44,845 nucleotides of DNA from Anaerocolumna sp. (GTDB lineage Bacteria; Bacillota; Clostridia; Lachnospirales; Lachnospiraceae). Below the pieces are notes generated by a model. It did not search any database. It was not told where the DNA came from and worked only from the letters and a program-made list of their open reading frames with translations. Shown piece by piece: positions 34,369-43,286 of the stretch (the stretch's first letter is position 1; each line of letters opens with the position of its first letter). A program made the translations under genes and the position numbers. The stretch spans positions 1-44,845 of the forward strand of contig JARBTX010000027.1 of assembly GCA_029239975.1 (NCBI GenBank), given 5' to 3'.

Positions 34369-37170
34369 TTAATCCTCCCCTAATTTTAATGCTTGTGATA
34401 TTTTAATTTTAGAAATAATACTTCTTAAAATTATCATACATAGGATAAATACGCCTGCAATAATAGTAAATAAGCGAATCATATCACTTTGCTCCGTAAT
34501 TAATTCAAGTGGAATGAATTGTGTTGTTGAAGCGTATGCAATTTGTATTAATGGTACAAAGAATTTTGCGGATAAGGTTCCAATAAGAGCACCCATTAAA
34601 ATTGATAGTCCAGTACTAAATATCTGTTCGTTGATTAGCATTTGTATCACTTCTTTTTTACTCATACCCATTGCACGAAATACTCCAAATAACAATTCTC
34701 TTGAACGTATGGATAATATCCAATATATCAAAAAGCCAGCACAACTTAAAATCAATACGATAATAAAGCTCATGGTCAAAATACCATTTGTACCTTGGAA
34801 CATGGTATCGTTTCTTACTTCAATTAACTTATCTGACACATCTTCAAATAAACTAAATGATGTATTATTAACTTTTGCAAAATCATAAATAAAGTCAGTA
34901 GAATCTTTGGCATTTATCCAAACTTGATATGGTCTTAACCCCCAATTTTCCTGTAATAAAGATAAATGTGTAACAATTAAATAATTATCTTTAACTTCAA
35001 CATTACCAGCGTCAGTTACGGTAGTAGTGGTTGGTTCATAGGTAGGCCAAAAATCAACAAATCCATAGATTACACCAGAAATATTTTTTCTTTCTTTATT
35101 TCGATAAGTAATAATATCTCCAATTTTGAACTGGAATTTATCACGAAAGTTACTTGAAACTAATACAGCATCAGAATTACCAGCAATGGAATTTAGATAT
35201 TCATAATAATGCATTGGTAATAAACCATCTTTAAACCAGCTTGTTTTTCCAAAATCTTTTGTTTCAATTCCCATTAACTTTACTTTGACTTTTTCTTTAC
35301 CAGCCGTGGTTTCCACATCATTTGCTACTCTTACTTTAGCCACAGCTTCAACGCCTTTTAGGTTCTCATATTTGCCAAAGTCAGGCTCCTTATACATCAG
35401 TTCTAAGAATGGATCAAATTGTAATAAAGCTTCATTACTTGACCATACTTCTTGTACTACGATATCTGCACCAGTTTCATATTTAATGTTGGCATCTGCA
35501 TTTGATAAAATGGTTCTAGCTACTGTGGAATTAAAAATTCCTAATGCAATGGTAAACATTAAGAATACCATTATAAAACTTTGTTTACTTCCTGTACGTA
35601 TAATTTGAAGAAATGATGCATAAGCAGCAGGTTTCCATCTTTTTTTGCCAATCCAATATATTAGTTTAACCAATATTGGTTGTATTCGTAAAGCCACTAA
35701 ACTTGCACCAACAATGAAAAGGGATGAACTTAAATAGAGAAAAGGATCCAGTGGATTTCCTGTTAAAACTTTTGCTGTTAATAAATCCTTTTGCTCAGTA
35801 AAATTATATAATCCGTATAACGAAATTCCTAAAATAACAAAGTCTAGATAAATTCGTTTCCAAAGGCTTTTGCTTTTTCTGTTTTTCTTTTGCTTATAAT
35901 TAACAATTGTAACATTGGCATGTCTAAATACCGGTAAAACCATTACACTAATAGATACAATAGCAGCAGCAACAGCGTAAAACATAACTTCAGGTGTGAT
36001 AGCAACTTTTAAAGCTCTTCTTTGTATAAATTCAAGAAATGCACTAGTTGAACCTAGAGCTTTACATAAAAAGGCACCCAAGGGTAGTCCTATTATTATA
36101 CTAATGCATGCTACAAATATGGATTGAATCATGTAAATGAATAATATTTGTCCTTTGCCAGAGCCACGGCTTTTTAACATAGCAATTTCATTTTGTTCCA
36201 TATCTAGCATTTGGCTTGATATCATAAAGATAAAGGAACAAAGTAAAACCAATACGGGAACTTGTAAAATCATTAAGGTAGCAATTATTTTCTTTTCATT
36301 TAAATGATAGGATTTTAAGATATCGGTATAATTGGAATCAATAGAAGATGTAAATGTCTTTGATGTTTCAATTATTTTAGTGGTATTATCCAACAGGTTA
36401 TCCACTTGACTAGGTGTGATTGATGTATAATCAAGAAGAACGAACCACTTTACCATCATGTTATATCTTTGGTTTTCTAAGTTAAGAAAATTATCAGTAA
36501 ATACATTTTCTGATATAAAACAATCACCAGTATAGCTATTTGGACTATTTATCCAATAATTATCTGCTCGATTGCTACTATCAAATACACCAGTAATACG
36601 TAGTTTAATAGGATTACCGGATTGATCGGTTAAATGATCAAATTCGAATTCTTCACCAACAATTAAATTTAACTCATGAAAAGCTTCTTTACTAACAATT
36701 GCCTCGATGAATCCATCATTTGTTATTTGATCAGAATACATGCTACCAGAAACGATAGTAATGTGTTTTTCTAAATCAGACATGTACCCAGGTCTAAGAG
36801 ATTGGGAATCTTTCTTGTCCGCCCTACCCATTAGAGACTTCGCTTTTGTATCTTGTATGTAATAATGAGATATTCTAGCTATTTCAGGAACCCCAAGTGT
36901 ATTAGCAATCGATTCTGCTTTCTGTTTCATTATCTTATAATTTTGAACACCGTTTGTTTTATCCATATTAGCTTTTAAAAACAACGTACTAGGATAATCA
37001 TTTTTTTCTTCTAAGTATTTAACAAAATCGTCTGTTAACATTCTTTGTAGTGAAGCATTTTTATACATGGGATTACTGCTTGTAATTGCAATTAATAAAA
37101 TATTACCAATAAGTAAGCTAATAAACATCCACTTTTTATGTAGTAACTTTTGTAACATAAAACGAAACAT
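34369..37170 (-). CDS. Large FtsX-domain ABC permease
   Basis: 933 residues with the start placed at 37170 (MFRFMLQKLLHKKW). A longer frame reaches 37239, but its first residues would be encoded by the mobile element and lack a ribosome site. After the first helix (WMFISLLIGNILLIAIT) comes a ~250-residue extracellular domain, then an FtsX core (VPVLVLLCSFIFMISSQML...LKSRGSGKGQILFIY), further helices, a second extracellular domain of ~230 residues, and a second FtsX core ending LGED (ELLFGVFRAMGMSKKEVIQMLI). One chain thus supplies both permease halves. It is the membrane core of an efflux or lipid/peptide-extrusion machine with the adaptors upstream. Confidence 0.9.
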   Translation of the reverse strand: MFRFMLQKLLHKKWMFISLLIGNILLIAITSSNPMYKNASLQRMLTDDFVKYLEEKNDYPSTLFLKANMDKTNGVQNYKIMKQKAESIANTLGVPEIARISHYYIQDTKAKSLMGRADKKDSQSLRPGYMSDLEKHITIVSGSMYSDQITNDGFIEAIVSKEAFHELNLIVGEEFEFDHLTDQSGNPIKLRITGVFDSSNRADNYWINSPNSYTGDCFISENVFTDNFLNLENQRYNMMVKWFVLLDYTSITPSQVDNLLDNTTKIIETSKTFTSSIDSNYTDILKSYHLNEKKIIATLMILQVPVLVLLCSFIFMISSQMLDMEQNEIAMLKSRGSGKGQILFIYMIQSIFVACISIIIGLPLGAFLCKALGSTSAFLEFIQRRALKVAITPEVMFYAVAAAIVSISVMVLPVFRHANVTIVNYKQKKNRKSKSLWKRIYLDFVILGISLYGLYNFTEQKDLLTAKVLTGNPLDPFLYLSSSLFIVGASLVALRIQPILVKLIYWIGKKRWKPAAYASFLQIIRTGSKQSFIMVFLMFTIALGIFNSTVARTILSNADANIKYETGADIVVQEVWSSNEALLQFDPFLELMYKEPDFGKYENLKGVEAVAKVRVANDVETTAGKEKVKVKLMGIETKDFGKTSWFKDGLLPMHYYEYLNSIAGNSDAVLVSSNFRDKFQFKIGDIITYRNKERKNISGVIYGFVDFWPTYEPTTTTVTDAGNVEVKDNYLIVTHLSLLQENWGLRPYQVWINAKDSTDFIYDFAKVNNTSFSLFEDVSDKLIEVRNDTMFQGTNGILTMSFIIVLILSCAGFLIYWILSIRSRELLFGVFRAMGMSKKEVIQMLINEQIFSTGLSILMGALIGTLSAKFFVPLIQIAYASTTQFIPLELITEQSDMIRLFTIIAGVFILCMIILRSIISKIKISQALKLGED

Positions 37171-37216
37171 GATTCTACCAAACCTTTCTTGCCTTTTTTG
37201 ATGTTTTAAGTATATT

Positions 37217-37368
37217 AGGTAATTGCAAACATCAAACATGTCTTTATTGCTAATACAGTATATACGTGTTTTTAGCTGAATCTTGTCCCTTAGGGCAACT
37301 GAAGCTAGAAATAAATTTGTATATACTGTATTAGCAACTCGATATATTTTATTGGTTCACAATTGCTT
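37217..37368 (-). mobile_element. Palindromic mobile element, copy 3, inside the efflux operon
   Basis: 152 bp, inverted relative to copies 1 and 2 but in the sense of its own minus-strand operon. Inner stem 37247-37265 pairs perfectly with 37319-37337 (19 of 19) using bases different from the other copies. The core (TTCTAGCTTCAGTTGCCC on the minus strand) is conserved. The outer repeats are decayed (AGGTAATTGCAAAC, GGTTCACAATTGCTT). Imperfect direct repeats flank it (37201-37216 and 37369-37384), the latter covering the stop of the adaptor gene. This looks like the oldest insertion. Confidence 0.85.
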
Positions 37369-37374
37369 ATGTTT

Positions 37375-38475
37375 TTAGTATTTGGTTACTATGGTTTGAC
37401 CCTCTAAAAGCCCTTGTACAACCCAGTAGTACTCTGCATTATTACCACCCGGTGTAAAGTTTCGTTTATGTAAGCTTCCATTTTCTAATATATATACAAA
37501 TGGCCCTTTTTCACCAAAGGAAACAGCAGAAGATTTTACTAATAGTACATGTTCCATTTGAACTGGTTTGGCAAATACAGTTATTTTTCCACCCCAAAGT
37601 AAATCTTTTGGTACATCGTTTAGTTCAATGTAAGCTGTTCCTGCCATTGCTCCATTTGTTAAAATATTTGGAGCAGATATTACTTTACCTTCAAGAGATG
37701 TAGAATCACTTAATCCTTTAAATTCAACAATGACATCCATGTTATATTTTAAATAACCAGAGTCATCAAAGGCTTCTATTAAAATATGATCTTTGGTATA
37801 CATGGTTCCTAACACCCAATCTGGGTATATTGTAGTACCTTCTTTTATATTTTCAAGTTCATCAATGACACCATCCACAGGTGCTAATAATTCTGTTTTC
37901 GTTAAGCTTTCTTTGTATTCTTGTAGTTCTTTTTCTTGATTGTCTAATGATGTCCTTGTTGATAATTTATAACTTTCATAATCCATTTTTTGCTTTTTAA
38001 ATTTTAAGGTACTAATGTCTTTATCAAATCCGTCAGGCATTGATTTAAGATTACTTTCTGCATTAAGAATTTCTGTTTCTTTTTGTAAAAGAGTTGCTGA
38101 GAAAGTCTCTTTCGCCCTTGTTAATTTTAATTCTCTTTCTGCCAAGGCAACCTTATCATAAACAATCTGAAAGGATGCAATAGGAGTACCTTTGGTTACT
38201 TCTTGATTCGTCTCTACTAAAAATTTATCAAAAATTACTTCTGCACCTTCTATTTTAAAAGACAGAGTTTTTTTATTTGGATAAAACGGTTTACCACTAC
38301 AAAAAATATCTTTTGTAAAATCACCCATTGTTACAACTCCAGTTTCATAGGGTGATTCATTTGAAGTTAATAAAGTTTCTTTATTTAAATCTTCTGATTT
38401 TTTATTTTCATTACTACATCCAGATAAACCAACTATAAGACAGGAGAGTAAAAAGTAGTATTTAATTTTTAACAT
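37375..38475 (-). CDS. Efflux adaptor lipoprotein (HlyD/MacA-like), third of three
   Basis: 366 residues from the start at 38475 (MLKIKYYFLLSCL), nine bases after AAGGAAGGAG; an ATG two codons earlier is nearly too close to that site. The signal ends GLSGC (lipid-anchored Cys). A biotinyl-lipoyl-like half (EVIFDKFLVETNQEVTKGTPIASF), a coiled-coil hairpin (residues ~110-185) and the return half TELLAPVDGVIDELENIKEGTTI form the usual membrane-fusion-protein plan. It should bridge the permease to the cell surface. Its stop lies in the direct repeat left by the mobile element. Confidence 0.9.
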   Translation of the reverse strand: MLKIKYYFLLSCLIVGLSGCSNENKKSEDLNKETLLTSNESPYETGVVTMGDFTKDIFCSGKPFYPNKKTLSFKIEGAEVIFDKFLVETNQEVTKGTPIASFQIVYDKVALAERELKLTRAKETFSATLLQKETEILNAESNLKSMPDGFDKDISTLKFKKQKMDYESYKLSTRTSLDNQEKELQEYKESLTKTELLAPVDGVIDELENIKEGTTIYPDWVLGTMYTKDHILIEAFDDSGYLKYNMDVIVEFKGLSDSTSLEGKVISAPNILTNGAMAGTAYIELNDVPKDLLWGGKITVFAKPVQMEHVLLVKSSAVSFGEKGPFVYILENGSLHKRNFTPGGNNAEYYWVVQGLLEGQTIVTKY

Positions 38476-39574
38476 ACACATTATCTCCTTCCTTAAGTCC
38501 ATTGGTTATTTCGGCTAAAGAACTTGTCGAAACTCCGACTGTTACATCCGTACGCACTCTAGAATTTCCGTTCATAATATAGACGTATTTCGAAACATTA
38601 TCAGAATAAATGGAATCAATAGGAATTACTAATGTATCCTTAATAAAATTACTTATGACACAAATAGATGCAAAATCTCCAAATTGAACAGCTTCATCTG
38701 AGTTAGTTATATTGAATTTAGTTTTAGGGGTTCCACCAGCAAGTACGATTTTATAATATTCTTCTAAATCAGTTGGTATGTTTTCTAGTGAATATTCTTT
38801 ACCATGAATCAAGGCATAATATTTATTTGAAAGATGTAACTCACTATTGCTAATATAATCACTTTTTACCATTGTTTTTGAAGGATCTGTTATGGTAATA
38901 AAGGTACTTTCAGCAGGAACAAATTTATTTTCATCCCCTATGTAAGCTATGGAGCCATCAAAAGGTGCTATTATCTTATTTTGGCCAGTTTTTTCTTTTC
39001 GCTCTTTAAGTGATTGGTTAATATTATTTAATTCATATTCTTGTAATTCTTTTGCTTGTTTTAATTTTAATTCTGCTATATTAATATCCGCTGATTTTAT
39101 ATCAATTGATAACTTTAAATTCTTTTTTTCTAATTCATCTGTAGTAAGATCTAATGTTTCTTTTAATTGTTTTAGTTCTATTTTTAAAATTTCAAGGTCA
39201 TATTCCAGGATTGTATTATTATACTGATTCGTTTTTAACATATTATCCTTTGTTTCTTCTAGTGATTTAACTTCATCTAATAAATCACTTTCGTCCAAGG
39301 TAGCAAGTACCTGCCCTTTTTTCACACTATCACCTAATGCTATAAGAACTTCGCTTATATTACCAGATATCTGAAAACTTAAATCATTAGTATAAGGAAT
39401 CACTTCTGCATTATATACTGTAGTTTCATAGATATCACCTTTTTTAACAGTAGCTGTGTCTATATTTACACTTACAGGTTCCAGTAGTTCTGGAGTAGTT
39501 GTAGTAGTAGGTGTAGTTTTGCATCCTGTTAGGATAACACTAATTAGTATTATCGTAATGTATAATTTCTTCAT
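38462..39574 (-). CDS. Efflux adaptor lipoprotein (HlyD/MacA-like), second of three
   Basis: 370 residues, start at 39574 (MKKLYITIILISV) with GGAG five bases upstream. Lipobox ILTGC, then a Thr/Pro linker, lipoyl half (GNISEVLIALGDSVKKGQVLATLDESDL), long coiled coil (~95-180, KSLEETKDNML... to ...QSLKERKEKTG), return half KIIAPFDGSIAYIGDENKFVP, and a beta-barrel end. It overlaps the third adaptor gene by 14 bases. Its leader shares a nearly identical 23-base block with that of the first adaptor. Confidence 0.9.
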   Translation of the reverse strand: MKKLYITIILISVILTGCKTTPTTTTTPELLEPVSVNIDTATVKKGDIYETTVYNAEVIPYTNDLSFQISGNISEVLIALGDSVKKGQVLATLDESDLLDEVKSLEETKDNMLKTNQYNNTILEYDLEILKIELKQLKETLDLTTDELEKKNLKLSIDIKSADINIAELKLKQAKELQEYELNNINQSLKERKEKTGQNKIIAPFDGSIAYIGDENKFVPAESTFITITDPSKTMVKSDYISNSELHLSNKYYALIHGKEYSLENIPTDLEEYYKIVLAGGTPKTKFNITNSDEAVQFGDFASICVISNFIKDTLVIPIDSIYSDNVSKYVYIMNGNSRVRTDVTVGVSTSSLAEITNGLKEGDNVYVKN

Positions 39575-39708
39575 AAAAACTCCATTCTGCCAAAATGCCG
39601 AATAATACAGCTTCAGCATAAATATTTGCAATTGATATTAAATATCCATTGTGATTATTTTTTGCATTAACTTAAATCTATTAAGATAGAATGATTTTAA
39701 CACTTAGT

Positions 39709-40809
39709 TTATTTTTTCTTGATAACAGTATCGTTATAGTTTAACCCACTAAGAATTTCAACTTTACCATCACTTTCGATACCTATTTCAACTGTTTTTA
39801 TATTTTGTACTCCAGTTTCATCTATATAATATACATAATAAGAATCATTCATTTTATATATTACAGAACTTGGAAGATAAAGTGTATCCAATCTTTCATC
39901 TAGAATTAAATCAACATATCCATTATTACCGATATCTAATTGTAAATCAGGAGTTATTAATTCAAAATAAATTACATTCGTCTCATTTTTAGAATGTACG
40001 ACTTTAACAGGATATTTCATATTACTTTTCGTTACGATAGTTTCTTCACCTTCGATAAATTTATCTGCAAATTCTGTTTCAGCTTTAAATGCACCTGTGG
40101 AATTATCTATAATTGTAAATAAAACGTCATCTTTCGTTGTTTGACTGCCTTCAAGATTTTTTTTAACGTAAGAAAGGGTTCCATCCATGTTTGCATACAA
40201 GCGATAAGATTTGCACTTTTCTTTCAATGCTTCTAGTTTCATATTATTAATATATAAAGAATCTTCAAAGGAGTTAATTGTTTGTTGATATTGATTTTTT
40301 ACTGCCTGCACGGCTTTCGTTGTTTCAGCAACTGATAGAAGTGTATCTTTTGCTATAATTTGTTGCTTTTTGATATCTAATGACATCAGTTCTTTTGTCT
40401 GTGATAATAAGAGATTTGTTTTACCTATGGAATATTCTAGATTTTTAATATCACTTTCGGTAGAACCTAAGTCTAATTCAGCCAAAAGATCTCCTTTTTT
40501 TACAGTGTCCCCAGTACTATAATAAACGTTTTTAATAGTTTTACCTGTGAAAGGAAAACTAAGGCTTTCCTCATTTAACTGTGAATAGGTACAATAAATT
40601 GTTTCTTTTAATACAATGTCACCTTGTTCTACATAAACAAAATTATAATCTTGTGATTCTACTTCATTCAAAATCGGAGATAACTTAAGCTCTTCTTTCT
40701 CTGGAAGTATACCACAGCCAGTAAGTATTTGACTTATGGTTATCAAGGTACAAGTAAGAGTCAAAGCTTTCTTACAAGGCCAACCCCTATTAAACTTATG
40801 ATGTAACAT
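39709..40809 (-). CDS. Efflux adaptor lipoprotein (HlyD/MacA-like), first of three
   Basis: 366 residues, ATG after GGAGGATATAA. Signal peptide with lipobox ILTGC (Cys32), lipoyl half (GKTIKNVYYSTGDTVKKGDLLAELDLGS), coiled coil (~115-190), return half SYRLYANMDGTLSYVKKNLEGS. First gene of the efflux operon, directly behind a strong promoter. Three non-identical adaptors for one permease is unusual and might mean a mixed ring or alternative partners. Confidence 0.9.
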   Translation of the reverse strand: MLHHKFNRGWPCKKALTLTCTLITISQILTGCGILPEKEELKLSPILNEVESQDYNFVYVEQGDIVLKETIYCTYSQLNEESLSFPFTGKTIKNVYYSTGDTVKKGDLLAELDLGSTESDIKNLEYSIGKTNLLLSQTKELMSLDIKKQQIIAKDTLLSVAETTKAVQAVKNQYQQTINSFEDSLYINNMKLEALKEKCKSYRLYANMDGTLSYVKKNLEGSQTTKDDVLFTIIDNSTGAFKAETEFADKFIEGEETIVTKSNMKYPVKVVHSKNETNVIYFELITPDLQLDIGNNGYVDLILDERLDTLYLPSSVIYKMNDSYYVYYIDETGVQNIKTVEIGIESDGKVEILSGLNYNDTVIKKK

Positions 40810-41196
40810 TTATATCCTCCATTCTGCAAAAATGCTGAACGAAACGTCAGCAAAATAATTGCATAGCAAAAATAAAATCTAACTACCATCATAGGGAAGA
40901 ATTGTAAGATTGTCAATTTTCTATATAATCTATTTTGATGTAGAATATTATATATAATTAATTTATTTTGTATTATCTTATAAAAATAGCTATCTCTCTG
41001 TTTTTCATAAAAACTTCTTTTGGTTTTTTAAAAAGTTATATAAATTCAATAAATGATTAAAATGATATATTTATATCAATCATAAGAAAAATATAAAAAA
41101 TGGATGTTAAAAAGTGGAATTTAATAAAGTTAAGTTATATAATGGGTATATAACAGATAGAAAGCTTGAATTTTTAGTTAGGAAGGAAGATTTAAA
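40810..41196. other. Divergent intergenic region
   Basis: 387 bp of AT-rich DNA between the efflux operon and a small membrane-protein gene. It holds the efflux promoter (40888-40916), a nested palindrome near 41053-41083 (ATGATT...AATCAT enclosing GATATA/TATATC), and a TATAAT near 41136 that may serve the gene at 41197. No open frame of note. Confidence 0.45.
40888..40916 (-). promoter_or_regulatory. Strong promoter of the three-adaptor efflux operon
   Basis: On the minus strand TTGACA (40916-40911), 17-bp spacer, TATGAT (40893-40888): 6/6 and 5/6 to consensus. Confidence 0.75.
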
Positions 41197-41634
41197 ATGA
41201 AGAAAGTGTATCGTTTATTATTTATATTACATTTATTTGTTGGGATAGGTGCTTTATTTGGTGGAGCTGCAGCAATTCTTAATCCAAACAGTCCAATGGG
41301 AATTCCAACAGATACATTAAAAAATTCACCATTTGATAATTTTCTAATTCCAGGAGTTTTGTTGTTTTCCGTAATTGGAATAGGAAATATTATAAGTGCT
41401 ATAACTTTAAAACTTAAATTCAAGTTTCAAGGTTATATAAGTGGTGTATTTAGTGCTGCTTTGGTATTTTGGATTATTATCCAATGTATCATGCTAAATG
41501 ATATAGTTGCATTACATATCATATATTTAGTTATTGGTCTATTTGAAGGTGTCTTATCCCTTTTTATTTGCTTTGATCAACGATTATTTCCAACGAATAT
41601 TATGTTAAATATTTTTAATAACAAGGTCAAATAG
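41197..41634 (+). CDS. Small hypothetical membrane protein
   Basis: 145 residues with four predicted helices (LLFILHLFVGIGALFGGAAAIL, FLIPGVLLFSVIGIGNIISAI, YISGVFSAALVFWIIIQCIM, LHIIYLVIGLFEGVLSLFIC). No catalytic motif is visible and I do not recognise the family. Ribosome site AGGAAGGAAG. Monocistronic by its context: divergent promoter region before it, terminator after it. Confidence 0.75.
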   Translation: MKKVYRLLFILHLFVGIGALFGGAAAILNPNSPMGIPTDTLKNSPFDNFLIPGVLLFSVIGIGNIISAITLKLKFKFQGYISGVFSAALVFWIIIQCIMLNDIVALHIIYLVIGLFEGVLSLFICFDQRLFPTNIMLNIFNNKVK

Positions 41635-41660
41635 GGACTATCAAAATTTAATATATAAGT

Positions 41661-41707
41661 AAAGCTATAGAAGATAAGAATCTAAGATTTTTATTTTCTA
41701 TAGCTTT
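41661..41707. terminator. Two-way terminator between convergent small genes
   Basis: A 17-bp stem (AAAGCTATAGAAGATAA 41661-41677 with its complement 41691-41707, one G-U pair) with a small inner AATCT/AGATT hairpin and A/T-rich ends on both sides. Confidence 0.7.
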
Positions 41708-41712
41708 ATTTA

Positions 41713-42039
41713 TTATGATTGTTGTTTATTCTCTTGTATCATATTATATATTCCGTTAAATACATACATCATTGAGTCAAATACTTCTGCATTTACAAGG
41801 TTTCTCTTTGCGGAATACTCACACATAAAGCTAGAAAAAGCAACAAATCTAATATATTGCATCAATAGGTTAAACTTTTCAGTTTCAAAATATTTTTTAA
41901 TTATTTCAAAATTAAATTCTGTAATTTCAAGTACAATTGCTTCGTCTGTTTGATCCAAACGATCAGTTAGTTCATCAAGTTTATTCTCTACAAATAATTC
42001 TTTGAAGTCTGTATTTAGATTATTAATTTCTTCTGTCAT
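41713..42039 (-). CDS. Small hypothetical helical protein
   Basis: 108 residues from the ATG at 42039 (MTEEINNLNTDF), six bases after AGAGGATTCAC begins. The frame is open further upstream, but no other start has a ribosome site. The protein is acidic and predicted mostly helical, with no membrane segment and no motif I recognise. Likely a single-gene unit converging on the membrane-protein gene. Confidence 0.65.
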   Translation of the reverse strand: MTEEINNLNTDFKELFVENKLDELTDRLDQTDEAIVLEITEFNFEIIKKYFETEKFNLLMQYIRFVAFSSFMCEYSAKRNLVNAEVFDSMMYVFNGIYNMIQENKQQS

Positions 42040-42150
42040 GTGAATCCTCTTTTCTCTATATATAGATATATAATGATTAATATTATTTATTATATCCATA
42101 AAATACAAGAAGTCAATTTGAAACTCCATTACTTCCCATGTAAAAAACAA

Positions 42151-42179
42151 TTGACAAAGATAAAAAAGCAGTGTAGACT
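42151..42179 (+). promoter_or_regulatory. Promoter of the PF04392-type ABC importer
   Basis: TTGACA at 42151-42156, 17-bp spacer, TAGACT at 42174-42179. Confidence 0.65.
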
Positions 42180-42189
42180 TTAACCATTA

Positions 42190-42253
42190 AAAGCGTTACG
42201 CTTTAAAGCTATAAAGCAATTGCGTATTAATGTATTTATGCATTAATGCAATT
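42190..42253 (+). promoter_or_regulatory. Two palindromes in the importer leader
   Basis: AAAGCG-TTA-CGCTTT (42190-42204) lies at the predicted transcription start, where an operator would act. A longer hairpin (AATTGC-ATTAATG against CATTAATGCAATT, 42218-42253, with a GT bulge) follows. Neither carries a T run, and no T-box sequence is present. Confidence 0.45.
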
Positions 42254-42296
42254 AGATAAAAAGGTGATTAGTTTTATTAGTATAAGGAGGGTTTTT

Positions 42297-43265
42297 ATGA
42301 GAAAGATGAAAAAAGTTTTATCTGTATTATTAATAACTGCATTAACTAGTGCATCATTGGCCGGTTGCAGTAAAAAAGATGATGTATTTCGAATTGGTGT
42401 TAACCAATTAGTAGAACATGCGGCATTAGATGCATCTTACAAGGGATTTGTTGATGCACTTGCAGAAGCAGGATATGTAGATGGTGAAAAAATTAAGATC
42501 GATTTCCAAAATGCGCAAGGAGATCAATCCAATGCAAATACAATCGCAACTAAGTTGGTAAATGATAACAATGATTTAATTCTTGCAATCGCAACACCTT
42601 CAGGGCAAGCAGTTGCCAATGCTACAAAGGATATACCAATTTTAGTTACAGCAGTAACAGATCCAGCTGGTGCAGGATTAGTAGCATCCAATGAAGCACC
42701 TGGTGGTAATGTATCTGGTACATCGGACTTAACACCAGTAAAAGAACAAATGGAATTATTACATAAATTACTACCAGATGCTAAAAAAGTTGCAATTCTT
42801 TACTGTTCCAGTGAAGTAAATTCTAAAATACAAGCTGATATGGCAATTGAAGCAGCTGCTACTTACGGAATTGAAACACAGGAGACTACAGTATCAAATA
42901 CCAATGAAATTCAACAAGTGGTAGAATCTTTAATTGGTAAAGTGGATGCAATCTATGCTCCAACCGATAACGTAATCGCAAAAGCAATGCCTACAGTTTC
43001 TGCTGTAGCCAATGCCAATGGCATACCTGTTATCTGTGGTGAAAAAGGTATGGTTGATGCAGGTGGTTTAGCAACCTACGGAATTGATTACTATGAACTT
43101 GGTAAATTAACAGGAAAGCAAGCAGTTAAGATTATTGAAGGTACTGCTAAGACAGCTGATATGCCAATTGAATACTTAAAAGCAGAAGATTGTGAATTAA
43201 CAATAAATAAAGATGTTGCTGCTCAACTTGGAATTACAATACCGGATGATTTAGTAACTGAATAA
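42297..43265 (+). CDS. ABC transporter substrate-binding lipoprotein, PF04392/TrpX type
   Basis: 322 residues from the ATG behind ATAAGGAGGG; the frame's upstream ATG at 42246 lacks a site. Lipobox SLAGC, then FRIGVNQLVEHAALDASYKGFVDAL, the usual opening of this binding-protein family, PILVTAVTDPAGAGLV, and a C-terminal YGIDYYELGKLTGKQAVKI. Members near tryptophan genes are called TrpX, but ligands vary across the family and no T-box or trp gene is seen here, so the ligand is left open. Confidence 0.88.
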   Translation: MRKMKKVLSVLLITALTSASLAGCSKKDDVFRIGVNQLVEHAALDASYKGFVDALAEAGYVDGEKIKIDFQNAQGDQSNANTIATKLVNDNNDLILAIATPSGQAVANATKDIPILVTAVTDPAGAGLVASNEAPGGNVSGTSDLTPVKEQMELLHKLLPDAKKVAILYCSSEVNSKIQADMAIEAAATYGIETQETTVSNTNEIQQVVESLIGKVDAIYAPTDNVIAKAMPTVSAVANANGIPVICGEKGMVDAGGLATYGIDYYELGKLTGKQAVKIIEGTAKTADMPIEYLKAEDCELTINKDVAAQLGITIPDDLVTE

Positions 43266-43286
43266 GAAAAAACATAATTTAGAATG

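Noticed and set aside
37171-37239. N-terminal extension of the large permease (MFDVCNYLIYLK...)
   Set aside because: Its first codons lie inside mobile element copy 3 and lack a ribosome site; the family start fits 37170.
42180-42296. T-box or tryptophan riboswitch before the TrpX-like gene
   Set aside because: The leader is short, has no conserved T-box sequence and no terminator before the gene; only simple palindromes are seen.
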